Assembly (NCBI RefSeq): GCF_023544665.1
Contig: NZ_JAMJFL010000026.1
Coordinates: forward strand, 1 to 64,000
Source: Streptomyces sp. YS415
Lineage (GTDB): Bacteria > Actinomycetota > Actinomycetes > Streptomycetales > Streptomycetaceae
Length of the DNA: 64,000 nucleotides
Reading direction: 5' to 3'
Positions 1 through 8,700 of the stretch are shown one piece after another. The notes under the pieces were generated by a model, which worked only from the letters and a program-made list of their open reading frames with translations, ran no database searches and was not told where the DNA came from. The translations under genes were made by a program, and so were the position numbers. Positions within the stretch are counted from its first letter, which is position 1; each line of letters opens with the position of its first letter.

Positions 1-1163
1 ACCGGACCCCCTGGCCCAGGTACCGAGTGCCCCGGCGCCGGATGCGTCGGCCCCTGCCCGCCAGCGCCCGACTCCCCCGCTACCGGAAGTCCCGGACCCT
101 GACCACCAGCAGCCGCACCCCCCGGCACCGGAAGGCCCGAACCCGGCCCACCAGCACCCGGCTCGTCGGGGGAGGGGCGTTCGGCCGGTGTTGGGGCCGG
201 AGGTTGTCGGGTGAGCGTCGGCGTCGGCGGCTCGTCCTCCGACGGAGGGTTCTCCGTGTCCAGCAACACCACCGCGTGCCGACCCAGTTGCGCCACCAGC
301 GCGCTCGGCAGCCACGGGTCGCGGGAGCGGCCGTCGGTGACGGTGTCCTCGGCTCCCGTGCGCTCCAGGATCCGGGCCAGCGAGGGCCGCGCCCCGGGGT
401 CCTTGCGCAGGCACTCGCGGACCAGGTCGGCGATGTCCTCCGGCATGCCCTCCAGGTCGGGCTCCTCCTGGGCGATGCGGAACATCTGCGCGTGGACGCC
501 GCTTCCGCCCGCGCCGAAGGGAAGGCGGCCGGTCGCGGCGTAGGCCAGGACCGACCCCAGGCAGAAGACGTCGCACGCGGGCGTGATGCGGTCGCCCCGG
601 ACCTGCTCGGGGGCCATGAAGCCCGGCGAGCCGACGAGCGCGCCGGTGCGGGTGAGACCGGACTCGGCGATCGTCTCCAGGGCCCGGGCGATGCCGAAGT
701 CGATGACGCGGGGCCCGTCGAGGGTGACGAGGACGTTGGAGGGCTTGAGGTCGCGGTGGACGATCCCGGCCGCGTGGATGTCGCCGAGCGCGTGGGCGAG
801 CCCGGCGGCGAGGATCCGTACCGACCGCTCGGGCAGCGCCCCGTAGTCGTGCCCGACCGCCTGCTGCAGGCTCGGCCCGGCGACATACCCGGTGGCCACC
901 CACGGCACCGCCGCCTCGGTGTCGGCGTCGAGGACCGGCGCCGTCCAGTACCCGCCGACCCGCCGCGCGGCCCGCACCTCCTGCCGGAACCGCGCCCGGA
1001 ACTCCTCCTGCGCGGCGAGCTCCTCGCGCACCAGCTTGACCGCGACCGTACGCCCCCGCTCGGACCGGGCGAGATAGACGCGTCCCATCCCGCCGGCGCC
1101 GAGCCGAGCGATCAGCCGGTACGCCCCCAGCCGCTGCGGATCCCCCGGCCCCAGCTGCTCCAT
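1..1163 (-). CDS. Serine/threonine protein kinase, 3' end outside window
   Basis: This is a Hanks-type Ser/Thr kinase; the first 387 codons are in the window and no stop is reached before its edge. Visible motifs are the glycine loop GAGGMGRV (residues 22-29), the ATP-binding Lys in VAVKLV (about 43), the catalytic HRDLKPSN (136-143), DFG (155-157) and APE (174-176). The catalytic domain ends near residue 265. It is followed by a long disordered Pro/Gly/Ala linker with degenerate repeats such as GQGPGLPV and GESGAGGQGP. The start is ATG with a strong GGGGGAGGGG ribosome site just upstream. No transmembrane segment is seen in the visible part, so any sensor domain would lie beyond the window edge. 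Its substrate is unknown. Confidence 0.93.
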   Translation of the reverse strand, partial: MEQLGPGDPQRLGAYRLIARLGAGGMGRVYLARSERGRTVAVKLVREELAAQEEFRARFRQEVRAARRVGGYWTAPVLDADTEAAVPWVATGYVAGPSLQQAVGHDYGALPERSVRILAAGLAHALGDIHAAGIVHRDLKPSNVLVTLDGPRVIDFGIARALETIAESGLTRTGALVGSPGFMAPEQVRGDRITPACDVFCLGSVLAYAATGRLPFGAGGSGVHAQMFRIAQEEPDLEGMPEDIADLVRECLRKDPGARPSLARILERTGAEDTVTDGRSRDPWLPSALVAQLGRHAVVLLDTENPPSEDEPPTPTLTRQPPAPTPAERPSPDEPGAGGPGSGLPVPGGAAAGGQGPGLPVAGESGAGGQGPTHPAPGHSVPGPGGP

Positions 1164-1241
1164 GCAGGCCCCTCCCCCGAAACGCCCCGTACGACGAACC
1201 CACGATAGTGCGGGCGTACGGAGGGGTGAGCGCGCTCGCGT

Positions 1242-1700
1242 CTACGGTTCCGTAACAGCCGGTCCCGCCTCCTCCAGCACCTTCGACAGCCGTTCCAGCA
1301 GCCGTACCGCGTCCGCGAGTTCGGCCTCCCCGAACGCCTCCGCGAGCCGGTCGGCGAAGGCCGCGTGGCCGGGGTCGATCCGGCGGACCGCCGCGAGGCC
1401 CTCCTCGGTCGGCGCGAGCAGTTTGGCGCGCCGGTGGGCGGGGTTGGGCCGGTACTCCGCCAGCCCCCGCTCCACCAGCAGGTCGGCGATCCGCTGCACG
1501 CTCTGCCGGGTGATCCCCATCGCGCGGGCGATCCCGGCGACCGGCAACGGCTCCCGCAGCACCGCGCCGAGCACCTGCCACCAGGCCGCGGTGATCCCGG
1601 CCGGCCGGGCCAACTCCTCCGCCACGGCGAGGAACTGGCCGTTGAGCCGGAAGACCCCGAGCGCGCCCCGGCTCAGCAGGTCCTGCCGCTCCCGGCTCAC
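1242..1700 (-). CDS. MarR-family transcriptional regulator
   Basis: This 152-residue winged-helix regulator has the usual MarR length. The recognition helix lies around GITRQSVQRIADLLVERGL, followed by a wing with NPAHRRAKLLAPTEEG. The start is GTG and overlaps the stop of the upstream DJ-1/PfpI gene by 4 bp, so the two are translationally coupled. A perfect 16-bp inverted repeat overlaps the operon promoter and is its obvious operator, which would make the pair autoregulated. The signal is not evident from sequence. MarR proteins often respond to phenolic or oxidative stress ligands, which would fit the partner gene. Confidence 0.92.
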   Translation of the reverse strand: MSRERQDLLSRGALGVFRLNGQFLAVAEELARPAGITAAWWQVLGAVLREPLPVAGIARAMGITRQSVQRIADLLVERGLAEYRPNPAHRRAKLLAPTEEGLAAVRRIDPGHAAFADRLAEAFGEAELADAVRLLERLSKVLEEAGPAVTEP

Positions 1701-2302
1701 TGCGCGTCCGCCTGCTCCAGCACGGCGTAGGCCTCGGGGTCGGAGTCGTGGAACAGCCGGTACCAGGCGTCCAGCACCTCACCCTCGTACACCCCGAGGA
1801 GCCGGAGGATCTCGCGGGCGAAGGCGACGGGCTCGGTGGGCCCCGCGGTGATCAGCCCGCCGTCGGCGACGGCGTCGGCGTCGACGTAGCGCTCACCGCC
1901 GCCGTATCCCGTCGCGGCGAGGTAGAAGGAGACGGCGCTGGTGTGGTCCCGGTCGTCGAGCAGCCCCTCCCGTGCCAGCCCCGCGGTGGCTCCGCAGATC
2001 GCGGCGACGGGCACCCCCGCGGCCAGGAACTCCCGTGCCTTGCGGGCGAAGGGCGCGAGGTCGTCGGAGGTGTCCCAGAGGTCCGCGCCCGGCAGGATCA
2101 GCAGCGCGCTGTCCTCGGGACGTACGTCGTCCAGCGCGAGGTCGGGCCGGACACTCAGTCCGCCGATGCTGCGCACGGGGGCGGTGGTGGGACCGAGGGT
2201 GCGGATGTCGTGGCCGGCGCGGGCGAGGAAGGCGGTGGCGTACCCGGTCTCCCAGTCGGCGAAGGTGTCGTAGACGGCGAGGTGTACGGGCTTGGGGCTC
2301 AT
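1697..2302 (-). CDS. DJ-1/PfpI family protein
   Basis: This 201-residue single-domain protein is of the DJ-1/PfpI (glutamine-amidotransferase-like) superfamily. The nucleophile-elbow Cys is in AAICGATAG (Cys103) and the acidic partner is Glu18 in DWETG. Family members act as deglycases, glyoxalases, chaperones or isonitrile hydratases, and the sequence does not decide between these. It is the first gene of a two-gene operon with the MarR regulator, whose GTG start overlaps its stop. Expression is probably repressed by that regulator at the palindrome in the promoter. Confidence 0.9.
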   Translation of the reverse strand: MSPKPVHLAVYDTFADWETGYATAFLARAGHDIRTLGPTTAPVRSIGGLSVRPDLALDDVRPEDSALLILPGADLWDTSDDLAPFARKAREFLAAGVPVAAICGATAGLAREGLLDDRDHTSAVSFYLAATGYGGGERYVDADAVADGGLITAGPTEPVAFAREILRLLGVYEGEVLDAWYRLFHDSDPEAYAVLEQADAQ

Positions 2303-2330
2303 GGGTGCCTCCTCAGGACCTCGGTTGCTA

Positions 2331-2365
2331 TGACAGCATTCTGTCGCATCGACAGAATGCTGTCA
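2331..2365. promoter_or_regulatory. Perfect palindromic operator over the DJ-1/MarR promoter
   Basis: A perfect inverted repeat has 16-bp arms around a 3-bp centre (TGACAGCATTCTGTCG, cat, then the exact reverse complement). Read on the minus strand, it overlaps TTGACA at 2361-2366 and CAGAAT at 2338-2343, separated by exactly 17 bp. That is a good vegetative promoter for the operon starting at 2302. The repeat therefore covers the -10 and most of the spacer, as expected for a repressor site. The cognate protein is inferred to be the MarR regulator at 1242-1700. Confidence 0.82.
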
Positions 2366-2470
2366 ATGGCGTGGGTCCCGCCGCCACGCGACAACCTGTC
2401 GCGGAAACCCCCGTCCCGCAGACAGGACGCCGATATCGCTTCCGCATCGCGGACATTTACCCTCGGGCGC

Positions 2471-3826
2471 ATGACCCCTCAGCCAAACCCCGAGGTCGGC
2501 GCCGCCGTGAAGGCCGCGGACCGTGCACATGTGTTCCACTCCTGGTCCGCGCAGGAGCTCATCGACCCGCTCGCCGTCGCCGGCGCGGAGGGGTCGTACT
2601 TCTGGGACTACGACGGCAACCGCTACCTCGACTTCACCAGCGGACTCGTCTACACGAACATCGGCTACCAGCACCCCAAGGTCGTCGCCGCGATCCAGGA
2701 GCAGGCGGCGCGGATGACGACGTTCGCGCCCGCGTTCGCGGTCGAGGCCCGGTCGGAGGCGGCCCGGCTGATCGCCGAGCGGACGCCGGGCGACCTGGAC
2801 AAGATCTTCTTCACCAACGGCGGCGCCGACGCGATCGAGCACGCGGTACGGATGGCCCGGCTGCACACCGGGCGGACCAAGGTGCTGTCGGCGTACCGCT
2901 CGTACCACGGCGGCACCCAGCAGGCCGTGAACCTCACCGGCGACCCCCGCCGCTGGGCCTCCGACAGCGCCTCCGCCGGTGTCGTCCACTTCTGGGCGCC
3001 CTTCCTCTACCGGTCCCGCTTCTACGCGGAGACCGAGGAGCAGGAGTGCGCGCGGGCGCTGGAGCACCTGGAGACGACGATCGCCTTCGAGGGCCCCGCG
3101 ACGGTCGCCGCGATCGTGCTGGAGACCGTGCCGGGCACGGCGGGGATCATGGTGCCGCCGCCGGGCTATCTCGCCGGAGTGCGTGAGATATGCGACAAGT
3201 ACGGCATCGTCTTCGTGCTGGACGAGGTCATGGCCGGGTTCGGGCGCACCGGTGAGTGGTTCGCGGCCGACCTGTCCGGCGTGGTGCCGGACCTGATGAC
3301 CTTCGCCAAGGGCGTGAACTCCGGCTATGTGCCGCTGGGCGGTGTCGCCATCTCGGGCGCCATCGCGGAGACCTTCGGGAAGCGGCCGTACCCGGGCGGT
3401 CTGACGTACTCCGGACATCCGCTGGCGTGTGCCGCCGCCGTCGCGACGATCAACGTCATGGCGGAGGAGGGTGTCGTCGAGAACGCCGCCCGGCTGGGCG
3501 CGTCCGTGGTCGGGCCTGCGCTGAGGGAGCTGGCGGAGCGGCATCCGTCGGTGGGCGAGGTGCGCGGGGTCGGCATGTTCTGGGCGCTGGAGCTGGTGAA
3601 GGACCAGGAGACGCGGGAGCCGCTGGTGCCGTACAACGCGGCGGGCGAGGCGAACGCGCCGATGGCGGCCTTCGGCGCCGCCGCGAAGAAGCACGGCATC
3701 TGGCCCTTCGTGAACATGAACCGGACCCATGTCGTCCCGCCGTGCAACGTCTCCGAGGCGGAGCTGAAGGAGGGGCTGGCGGCGCTCGACGCGGCGCTCT
3801 CGGTCGCCGACGAGTACACGCGGTAG
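2471..3826 (+). CDS. Class III (omega) aminotransferase
   Basis: This is a 451-residue fold-type I PLP enzyme of the class III aminotransferase family. The PLP-ring Asp is in VLDEVMAGFGRTGEW (Asp251) and the Schiff-base Lys in LMTFAKGVNSGY (Lys280). The substrate-side motif TNGGADAIEHAVR is present. Family relatives use beta-alanine, taurine, GABA or other omega-amino donors with pyruvate or 2-oxoglutarate, and the substrate cannot be fixed here. The ATG at 2471 has no Shine-Dalgarno, but TACCCT sits 7 nt upstream, consistent with a leaderless transcript. A GntR regulator follows on the same strand. Confidence 0.88.
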   Translation: MTPQPNPEVGAAVKAADRAHVFHSWSAQELIDPLAVAGAEGSYFWDYDGNRYLDFTSGLVYTNIGYQHPKVVAAIQEQAARMTTFAPAFAVEARSEAARLIAERTPGDLDKIFFTNGGADAIEHAVRMARLHTGRTKVLSAYRSYHGGTQQAVNLTGDPRRWASDSASAGVVHFWAPFLYRSRFYAETEEQECARALEHLETTIAFEGPATVAAIVLETVPGTAGIMVPPPGYLAGVREICDKYGIVFVLDEVMAGFGRTGEWFAADLSGVVPDLMTFAKGVNSGYVPLGGVAISGAIAETFGKRPYPGGLTYSGHPLACAAAVATINVMAEEGVVENAARLGASVVGPALRELAERHPSVGEVRGVGMFWALELVKDQETREPLVPYNAAGEANAPMAAFGAAAKKHGIWPFVNMNRTHVVPPCNVSEAELKEGLAALDAALSVADEYTR

Positions 3827-3970
3827 CCGTCAAGAGCCGGTCCGGTGGCCGGGGTCGCCCTCGAGCGACCCCGGGGGGCCGAACGCGTAAGGTGGCGTGC
3901 TCGTAGATATGCGTGCATGCCACCCCGCGCGAACGCATGCCCCCCGCGTGAACGAGGAGACGTTCCGACC

Positions 3971-4669
3971 ATGCCCGGCTCCAGCGGCAGCGCCGCCGTG
4001 ACCCGCAGCACCCTGCGACAGCAGATCGCGGACGCGCTGAGGGACGAGGTGCTGGCCGGGCGGCTCCAGCCGGGGCAGGCGTTCACGGTCAAGGAGATAG
4101 CCGAGCAGTACGGCGTCTCCGCCACCCCCGTGCGCGAGGCGCTGGTCGATCTGTCCGCGCAGGGGCTGCTGGAGGCGGACCAGCACCGCGGCTTCCGGGT
4201 GCACGAGTACTCCGCCGACGACTACCGCGGGATCATCGAGGCCCGCACGCTCGTCACCGACGGCATGTTCCGGGCCCTGGAGGAGGGCCGCAGGGGGTAC
4301 CAGCAGCCCGGCGACCCCCGGATCGCCGCCGCGCTCGCCGGCGTCCGCCGCCGCGGTGAAGAGGCCCAGCGGGCCGCCGGCGCCGGTGACCTCACCGTCC
4401 TCATCGGCTATGACCTGCGCTTCTGGCGCGAACTCGCCTCCCTCTTCGGCAACCCCTACCTCGCCGACTTCCTGCACCGGCTGCGCGTGCAGTCCTGGGT
4501 GTGCGCGGTGCAGCACCTGCGGCAGCTGACCGACCTGCGCGGCGAGCTCTGGTCCGGCCACACCGAACTCGTCGACGCGCTGTCCGCGCGCGACACCGGC
4601 GCCGCCCGCTCGGTCATCGCCGCGTACAACAGCCACTCCCTCTCCCTGATCGAGCGACTCGCGCCCTGA
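3971..4669 (+). CDS. GntR-family regulator (FadR/FCD subgroup)
   Basis: This is a 232-residue regulator. The N-terminal winged helix holds the GntR signature LRQQIADALRDEVLAGRLQPG and the recognition helix YGVSATPVREALVDLSAQGL. The all-helical C-terminal effector domain is of FCD type, with potential metal or ligand residues in RFWREL and SGHTELVDAL. The ATG start is chosen because GAGGAG lies 10 nt upstream. The aminotransferase 145 bp upstream on the same strand is the likely target gene. GntR/FCD proteins commonly sense carboxylic or amino acids. Confidence 0.9.
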   Translation: MPGSSGSAAVTRSTLRQQIADALRDEVLAGRLQPGQAFTVKEIAEQYGVSATPVREALVDLSAQGLLEADQHRGFRVHEYSADDYRGIIEARTLVTDGMFRALEEGRRGYQQPGDPRIAAALAGVRRRGEEAQRAAGAGDLTVLIGYDLRFWRELASLFGNPYLADFLHRLRVQSWVCAVQHLRQLTDLRGELWSGHTELVDALSARDTGAARSVIAAYNSHSLSLIERLAP

Positions 4670-4760
4670 GGGATGGGTATGGGATCTGCACAGCCCGTGC
4701 CCGCGACCGGTACTGGGGGGTTTCACCCCGGGCCGCACCCATTACTCTTCCCTGACCACC

Positions 4761-4790
4761 GCACTACGCCGCACTACGCCGCGCTACGCG
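4761..4790. repeat. Three tandem 10-bp repeats upstream of 4803 gene
   Basis: Two exact copies of GCACTACGCC are followed by a diverged copy, GCGCTACGCG. They lie immediately before the ribosome site (AGGAG, 4791-4795) of the TTG-initiated gene. They could be a regulator site or slippage-derived. Confidence 0.6.
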
Positions 4791-4802
4791 AGGAGTCCTC
4801 TT

Positions 4803-5453
4803 TTGGCCTGTGACCTGTGGCTGGTACCGCTCGTCGACGTGTTGTGCCACACCCCTGACAACCCGTTCGCCGAGGAACTCGCGCAATACAACAAGGTGCT
4901 CGCCGAGGCCGGGCTCCCCCCGGTGCCGGTGTACCAGTACATGCCGGGCCTGACCGGCGAGGTCGCCCCGGTGGCCGGGTTCGACTACGACGCCCTGCAC
5001 TTCCTGCGCCGGGCATACCTCCTCCAGGTGTGCGGTCTGCCGGTGACGCCGGTGGACGAACTCGGCGGCGACTACGAGCAGCTGCTGGAGATGTTCGAGA
5101 CCACGGCCCAGCAGTCGCACCTGGTCTGGCACTACGACCACGCGGGGGCGTATGTGCCCGTGGACTTCCCGCACCCCCTGTCGAGCGACGAACTCCTCGC
5201 CGGAGGCGGCCCCTTGGGTTCCTCCCAGGCCCTGCTGCGGGAACTGGAATTCGTGGCCCCGTCGATCGGCATCGACCCGGCGAACCCTCCGGCGGCCCCT
5301 CAACCGCCCCCCGCTCCGACGGAGTTGGAGGAACCTGCCGTACCGGCCCCGTACGATCCCAGCCCCTTCGCCCGGGAACGCCATGTCTGGCTCGGCCTGC
5401 ACGCGGCGGCGACCCGCAGCCTGGCGCAGGGCTCGATGATCATCTTCAGCTGA
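4803..5453 (+). CDS. Conserved hypothetical protein
   Basis: This 216-residue protein is not recognised as any family with known function. It starts with TTG, 7 nt after AGGAG, and no better ATG or GTG is available. It is soluble and acidic, with an aromatic-rich N-terminal half (for example YQYMPGLTGEVAPVAGFDYD). A Pro-rich linker lies around residues 160-185, followed by a C-terminal stretch ending SMIIFS. There is no signal peptide or membrane segment. It converges with the small gene at 5467. Confidence 0.75.
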   Translation: MACDLWLVPLVDVLCHTPDNPFAEELAQYNKVLAEAGLPPVPVYQYMPGLTGEVAPVAGFDYDALHFLRRAYLLQVCGLPVTPVDELGGDYEQLLEMFETTAQQSHLVWHYDHAGAYVPVDFPHPLSSDELLAGGGPLGSSQALLRELEFVAPSIGIDPANPPAAPQPPPAPTELEEPAVPAPYDPSPFARERHVWLGLHAAATRSLAQGSMIIFS

Positions 5454-5466
5454 GGGCGGGACGAGG

Positions 5467-5760
5467 TCAGCCGCCCAGTTGGGAGAGCCCCTTCTGCAGG
5501 TCCTCGGCGTTCATGATCGGGACGACGGTGACCTCGGCGTTGAGCTCGGTGAAGAACGGTTCGGCCATCGGCGGGAGTTGGGAGCTGTCCTGGAGGTCCA
5601 GGACCATCCAGCAGGTGCGGCGCCCGCCTTCGGGACCGAAGTACGCGGCCTCCGGCCTGAGCTTCTCCATCGCGTTCTTGATCACGTCGGGCATCCTGCC
5701 GCTGCGGATGGCCTCGTTGCCCTTCTCGGTGTCCATGGTCGCTTTGAGCATCACTCGCAT
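5467..5760 (-). CDS. Small conserved protein, probable ferredoxin-like alpha/beta fold
   Basis: This 97-residue protein has the alternating pattern of a dimeric alpha/beta-barrel or ferredoxin-like fold: MRVMLKATMD, a helix DVIKNAMEKL, AAYFGPEGGRRTCWMVLDL and VTVVPIMNAEDLQKGL. I do not recognise a specific function. The ATG start is preceded by GGAGGATGCG. It stands alone between convergent and same-strand neighbours, so no operon partner helps. Confidence 0.75.
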   Translation of the reverse strand: MRVMLKATMDTEKGNEAIRSGRMPDVIKNAMEKLRPEAAYFGPEGGRRTCWMVLDLQDSSQLPPMAEPFFTELNAEVTVVPIMNAEDLQKGLSQLGG

Positions 5761-5836
5761 CGCATCCTCCTCGGCCGTTCCCCCCGCTTCAGGATATGCC
5801 CGCTGTATCGGGGGATGCAGGGGGAGGCCGGGGCTC

Positions 5837-6520
5837 TCACTCGTCCCGGGATCCCGGGGTGACCAGTCCCGTCTCGTAGGCCACGACCACGGCCTGGGCG
5901 CGGTCGCGCAGGCGGAGTTTGGCCAGGATGCGGGCCACGTGCGTCTTCACGGTGGACTCGCTCAGCACGAACCGCTCGGCGAGTTCGGCGTTGCTCAGAC
6001 CCGTGCCGAGGGCCTGGAGGACCTCCGCCTCGCGCGGGGTGAGGACGGACAGGTCGCGGTGCAGGGCGGCGGTCCGGGTGTCCTGGGAGACGAAGCGCTC
6101 GACCAGGCGCCGGGTGATCGCCGGCGCGAGCAGGGCGTCGCCGGAGCGGGCCAGCCGGACCGCGGCGACCAGGTGCTCGGGGGTGACGTCCTTGAGCAGG
6201 AAGCCGCTGGCACCCGCGGTGAGGGCCGCGTACACATAGCGGTCCAGGTCGTAGGTGGTGAGGATCAGGACGCGGGGCGGGTCGGGGACGACGGTGCCGG
6301 ACAGGATCCGTCGGGTGGCCTCCAGGCCGTCCAGGCCCGGCATCCGGACGTCCATCAGGACGAGGTCGGGGCGGGTGCGGCGGACCGCCTCCAGGGCCTG
6401 CTCGCCGTCGGCCGCCTCCGCCACCACGTCGATGCCGTCGGCGGTCAGGATCATGGAGAAGCCGGTGCGGACCAGCGCCTGGTCGTCGGCGATCACCACC
6501 CGGGGCGGGGCGGCCGTCAC
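5837..6520 (-). CDS. Two-component response regulator, NarL/LuxR type
   Basis: This is a 227-residue response regulator. The receiver domain has acidic residues in VVIADDQ, the phospho-acceptor Asp in DLVLMDVRMPGLDG and the Lys in FLLKDVTPEHL. The C-terminal LuxR helix-turn-helix is LTPREAEVLQALGTGLSNAELAERF followed by SESTVKTHVARILAKL. The GTG start overlaps the stop of the sensor kinase by 4 bp (6517-6520). Together they form a DesK/NarL-type pair. The divergent ABC exporter at 8002-11087 is the probable target, as in many antibiotic-sensing exporter loci. Confidence 0.94.
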   Translation of the reverse strand: MTAAPPRVVIADDQALVRTGFSMILTADGIDVVAEAADGEQALEAVRRTRPDLVLMDVRMPGLDGLEATRRILSGTVVPDPPRVLILTTYDLDRYVYAALTAGASGFLLKDVTPEHLVAAVRLARSGDALLAPAITRRLVERFVSQDTRTAALHRDLSVLTPREAEVLQALGTGLSNAELAERFVLSESTVKTHVARILAKLRLRDRAQAVVVAYETGLVTPGSRDE

Positions 6521-7797
6521 GGCGTCTCCGCCGGGATCACCGCACGGACCCGGAAACCGCCGGTGGGCCGCGAGCCCGCCTCCAGTGTGCCGCCGTAGAC
6601 CGCGAGCCGGGCCCGCAGGCCGGTCAGGCCCTGGCCGGCGCCGGGACCGGCAGGCGCCGCCCCCGTGCCGCCCGTGTCGGACACCTCCACGCGCACCGCG
6701 TCCGGACCGTACTCGATCGTGACCCGCACCCGCGCGCCGCCGGCGTGCCGCACCACGTTGGTCAGCGCCTCCTGCACCACGCGGTACGCGGCCAGGTCGG
6801 CGCCCGCGGCCAGCGGCACCGGGCTGCCGGTGACGGCCAGTTCGACGGGGACGCCGCTCGCGCGCACCCGCTCGGTGAGGGCGGCGACCCGGGCCAGGCC
6901 GGGCTGCGGGGCCAGGTCCGGGTCCCGGCCGTCGCCGTCGCCGTCCATGGTCAGCAGGCCCATCACGTGGCGCAGTTCGGCCAGGGCCGTCCGGCCGCCC
7001 GCCTCGACGGCCAGCAACGCCTCGCGGGCCCGGTCGGGGGCCGCGTCCATGACCTTGCGGGCCGCACCCGCCTGAATCACCATCACGCTCACATTGTGGG
7101 TGACGATGTCGTGCAACTCCCGTGCGATCCGCGCCCGTTCCAGCTCCACCGCGAGCCGGGTGGCCGCCTGCTGCTGTTCCTGGAGGTCCCGGACGCGCTG
7201 CTGCCAGGTGTGGACGGCGTTGGCTCCGATGCCCACCCCGAGCAGCACCAGGAACGGCACGTACCCGGGAGTGAAGGCGGGCAGGAACCGCTCGTGGAAC
7301 ACCGCCATCAGCACGGAGCCCAGCAGCAGGCTCACCAGGGTGTGCAGCCGGTGCGGGCTGTGCACGGCGGCGCTGTAGGCGGCCACCATGCACGACAGGA
7401 AGGTGTACACGGCCGGCTCGTCCAGGCCGGAGCGCTGGTTGAAGAGCAGGCTCAGCACGAGCACCGCCCAGAACGCGGCCAGCGGATACCGGCGCCGCGC
7501 GACCAGGGGCAGTGCGGTCAGCGCGGCCAGCAGGAGCACCCCGGGCTCCGCCGTCATGGCCTCGGGGGGCAGCGGGTGCGGGGGCGGTGGCGGGTCCAGC
7601 TGCGGATCGGGCACCTCGAAGGGCGGTACGACCGCCGCCCGGTCCTGTCCGTCGACCCCGCCGGCCGTGCAGGCGGCCAGCACCAGAGCGAGCACCCCGT
7701 CCGCCGTCCACATCCAGCGCGAGGGCCGCGGCGGCGGACCGGGACGCAGCAGCGCCGACACCCTCGCCCGCCACCGCTGCCCGCCCGCCCCGTTCAT
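6517..7797 (-). CDS. Sensor histidine kinase (HisKA_3 type)
   Basis: This is a 426-residue membrane kinase. The N-terminal half has about five hydrophobic segments (for example VLALVLAACTAGGV, LPLVARRRYPLAAFWAVLVLS and YVPFLVLLGVGIGANAV). A short coiled coil, LQEQQQAATRLAVELE, precedes the phospho-acceptor box ARIARELHDIVTHNVSVM. The ATPase part has QEALTNVVRHAGG (N box) and GLTGLRARL (G box). The ATG start at 7797 follows a non-coding divergent region. The gene is coupled to the response regulator. No large extracytoplasmic sensor domain is seen, suggesting intramembrane sensing. Confidence 0.93.
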   Translation of the reverse strand: MNGAGGQRWRARVSALLRPGPPPRPSRWMWTADGVLALVLAACTAGGVDGQDRAAVVPPFEVPDPQLDPPPPPHPLPPEAMTAEPGVLLLAALTALPLVARRRYPLAAFWAVLVLSLLFNQRSGLDEPAVYTFLSCMVAAYSAAVHSPHRLHTLVSLLLGSVLMAVFHERFLPAFTPGYVPFLVLLGVGIGANAVHTWQQRVRDLQEQQQAATRLAVELERARIARELHDIVTHNVSVMVIQAGAARKVMDAAPDRAREALLAVEAGGRTALAELRHVMGLLTMDGDGDGRDPDLAPQPGLARVAALTERVRASGVPVELAVTGSPVPLAAGADLAAYRVVQEALTNVVRHAGGARVRVTIEYGPDAVRVEVSDTGGTGAAPAGPGAGQGLTGLRARLAVYGGTLEAGSRPTGGFRVRAVIPAETP

Positions 7798-8001
7798 GCG
7801 CCCAGTCTGGCAAGCGCCCGGCACCCGCCACATCCCGCCCGCGGCCGAGCCGGCGTACATCCTCCGCGTACCTCTCAGGGATGACACGCGCGCGGGCTCC
7901 TCCCGGTACGGCAGTCGTGGTCGCCGCCGCGGGCGACGCCCCGGACCCGGCCGCGCCCCTAGCGTCACGGCGAACCGTCCGCCGCCGGCTGGGGAGGCCC
8001 C

Positions 8002-8700
8002 ATGGACACGACCGCACCGCCCGTCATCGACATCCGCGACGTGAGCCGGAGGTACGGGGAGGGGCCCCCGGCGCTGGACGGCGTCGGTCTGCGGGTGCGG
8101 GCCGGGGAGGCGGTGGCCGTGCTCGGGCCGTCGGGCAGCGGCAAGTCGACGCTGCTCAACCTGATCGCGGGCCTGGACCGGCCGGACACCGGCAGCGTCA
8201 CCGTGGACGGACTGCGGGTGGACCGGCTGGGCGAGGCCGCCTCGGCGAAGTACCGCAGGGCCCGGATCGGGATGGTCTTCCAGTTCTTCAACCTCCTGGA
8301 CGACCTCACCGTCACCGACAACGTCCTGCTCCCCGCCCAACTGGCCAAGGTTCCGCGGGCCGCGGCCCGCCGGCGCGCCGGGGAGCTGCTGGCCCACCTC
8401 GGCATCGACCGGCACGCCGACGCCTACCCGGGCCGGCTCTCCGGCGGGGAACGCCAGCGGGTGGCGGTCGCCCGCGCCCTGATGAACCGTCCCGCGCTGC
8501 TGCTGGCCGACGAGCCGACCGGGGCGCTGGACTCCGCCGCCGGTGCGGACGTACGGGAGCTGCTGACCGCGCTGAACGCGGACGGGCAGACGATCGTGCT
8601 GGTCACCCATGACCCGGTGCTCGCCGAGTCCTGCACCACCCGCACGATCGAACTGGTCGACGGGCGGATCGTCCGGGACACCGCGGCGGTGCTCCGGTGA
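8002..8700 (+). CDS. ABC transporter ATP-binding protein (MacB/LolD-like)
   Basis: This is a 232-residue ABC ATPase. Walker A is GPSGSGKST (42-50), the Q-loop is in IGMVFQFFNLL, the signature is LSGGERQRVAVARALM, Walker B is LLLADEPTGALD and the switch His is in VLVTHDP. The sequence fits the exporter subclass that pairs with FtsX-type permeases. Its TGA overlaps the GTG start of the permease by 4 bp. It is divergent from the two-component system, with a 204-bp gap that must hold both promoters. Confidence 0.95.
   Translation: MDTTAPPVIDIRDVSRRYGEGPPALDGVGLRVRAGEAVAVLGPSGSGKSTLLNLIAGLDRPDTGSVTVDGLRVDRLGEAASAKYRRARIGMVFQFFNLLDDLTVTDNVLLPAQLAKVPRAAARRRAGELLAHLGIDRHADAYPGRLSGGERQRVAVARALMNRPALLLADEPTGALDSAAGADVRELLTALNADGQTIVLVTHDPVLAESCTTRTIELVDGRIVRDTAAVLR

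Noticed and set aside
80..886. Minus-strand frame over the protein kinase
   Set aside because: It lacks any family motif and is a shifted reading of the kinase gene, whose catalytic motifs are all in another frame.
4671..4740. Terminator after the GntR gene
   Set aside because: Only a 4-bp GGGG/CCCC hairpin is present, too weak to call.
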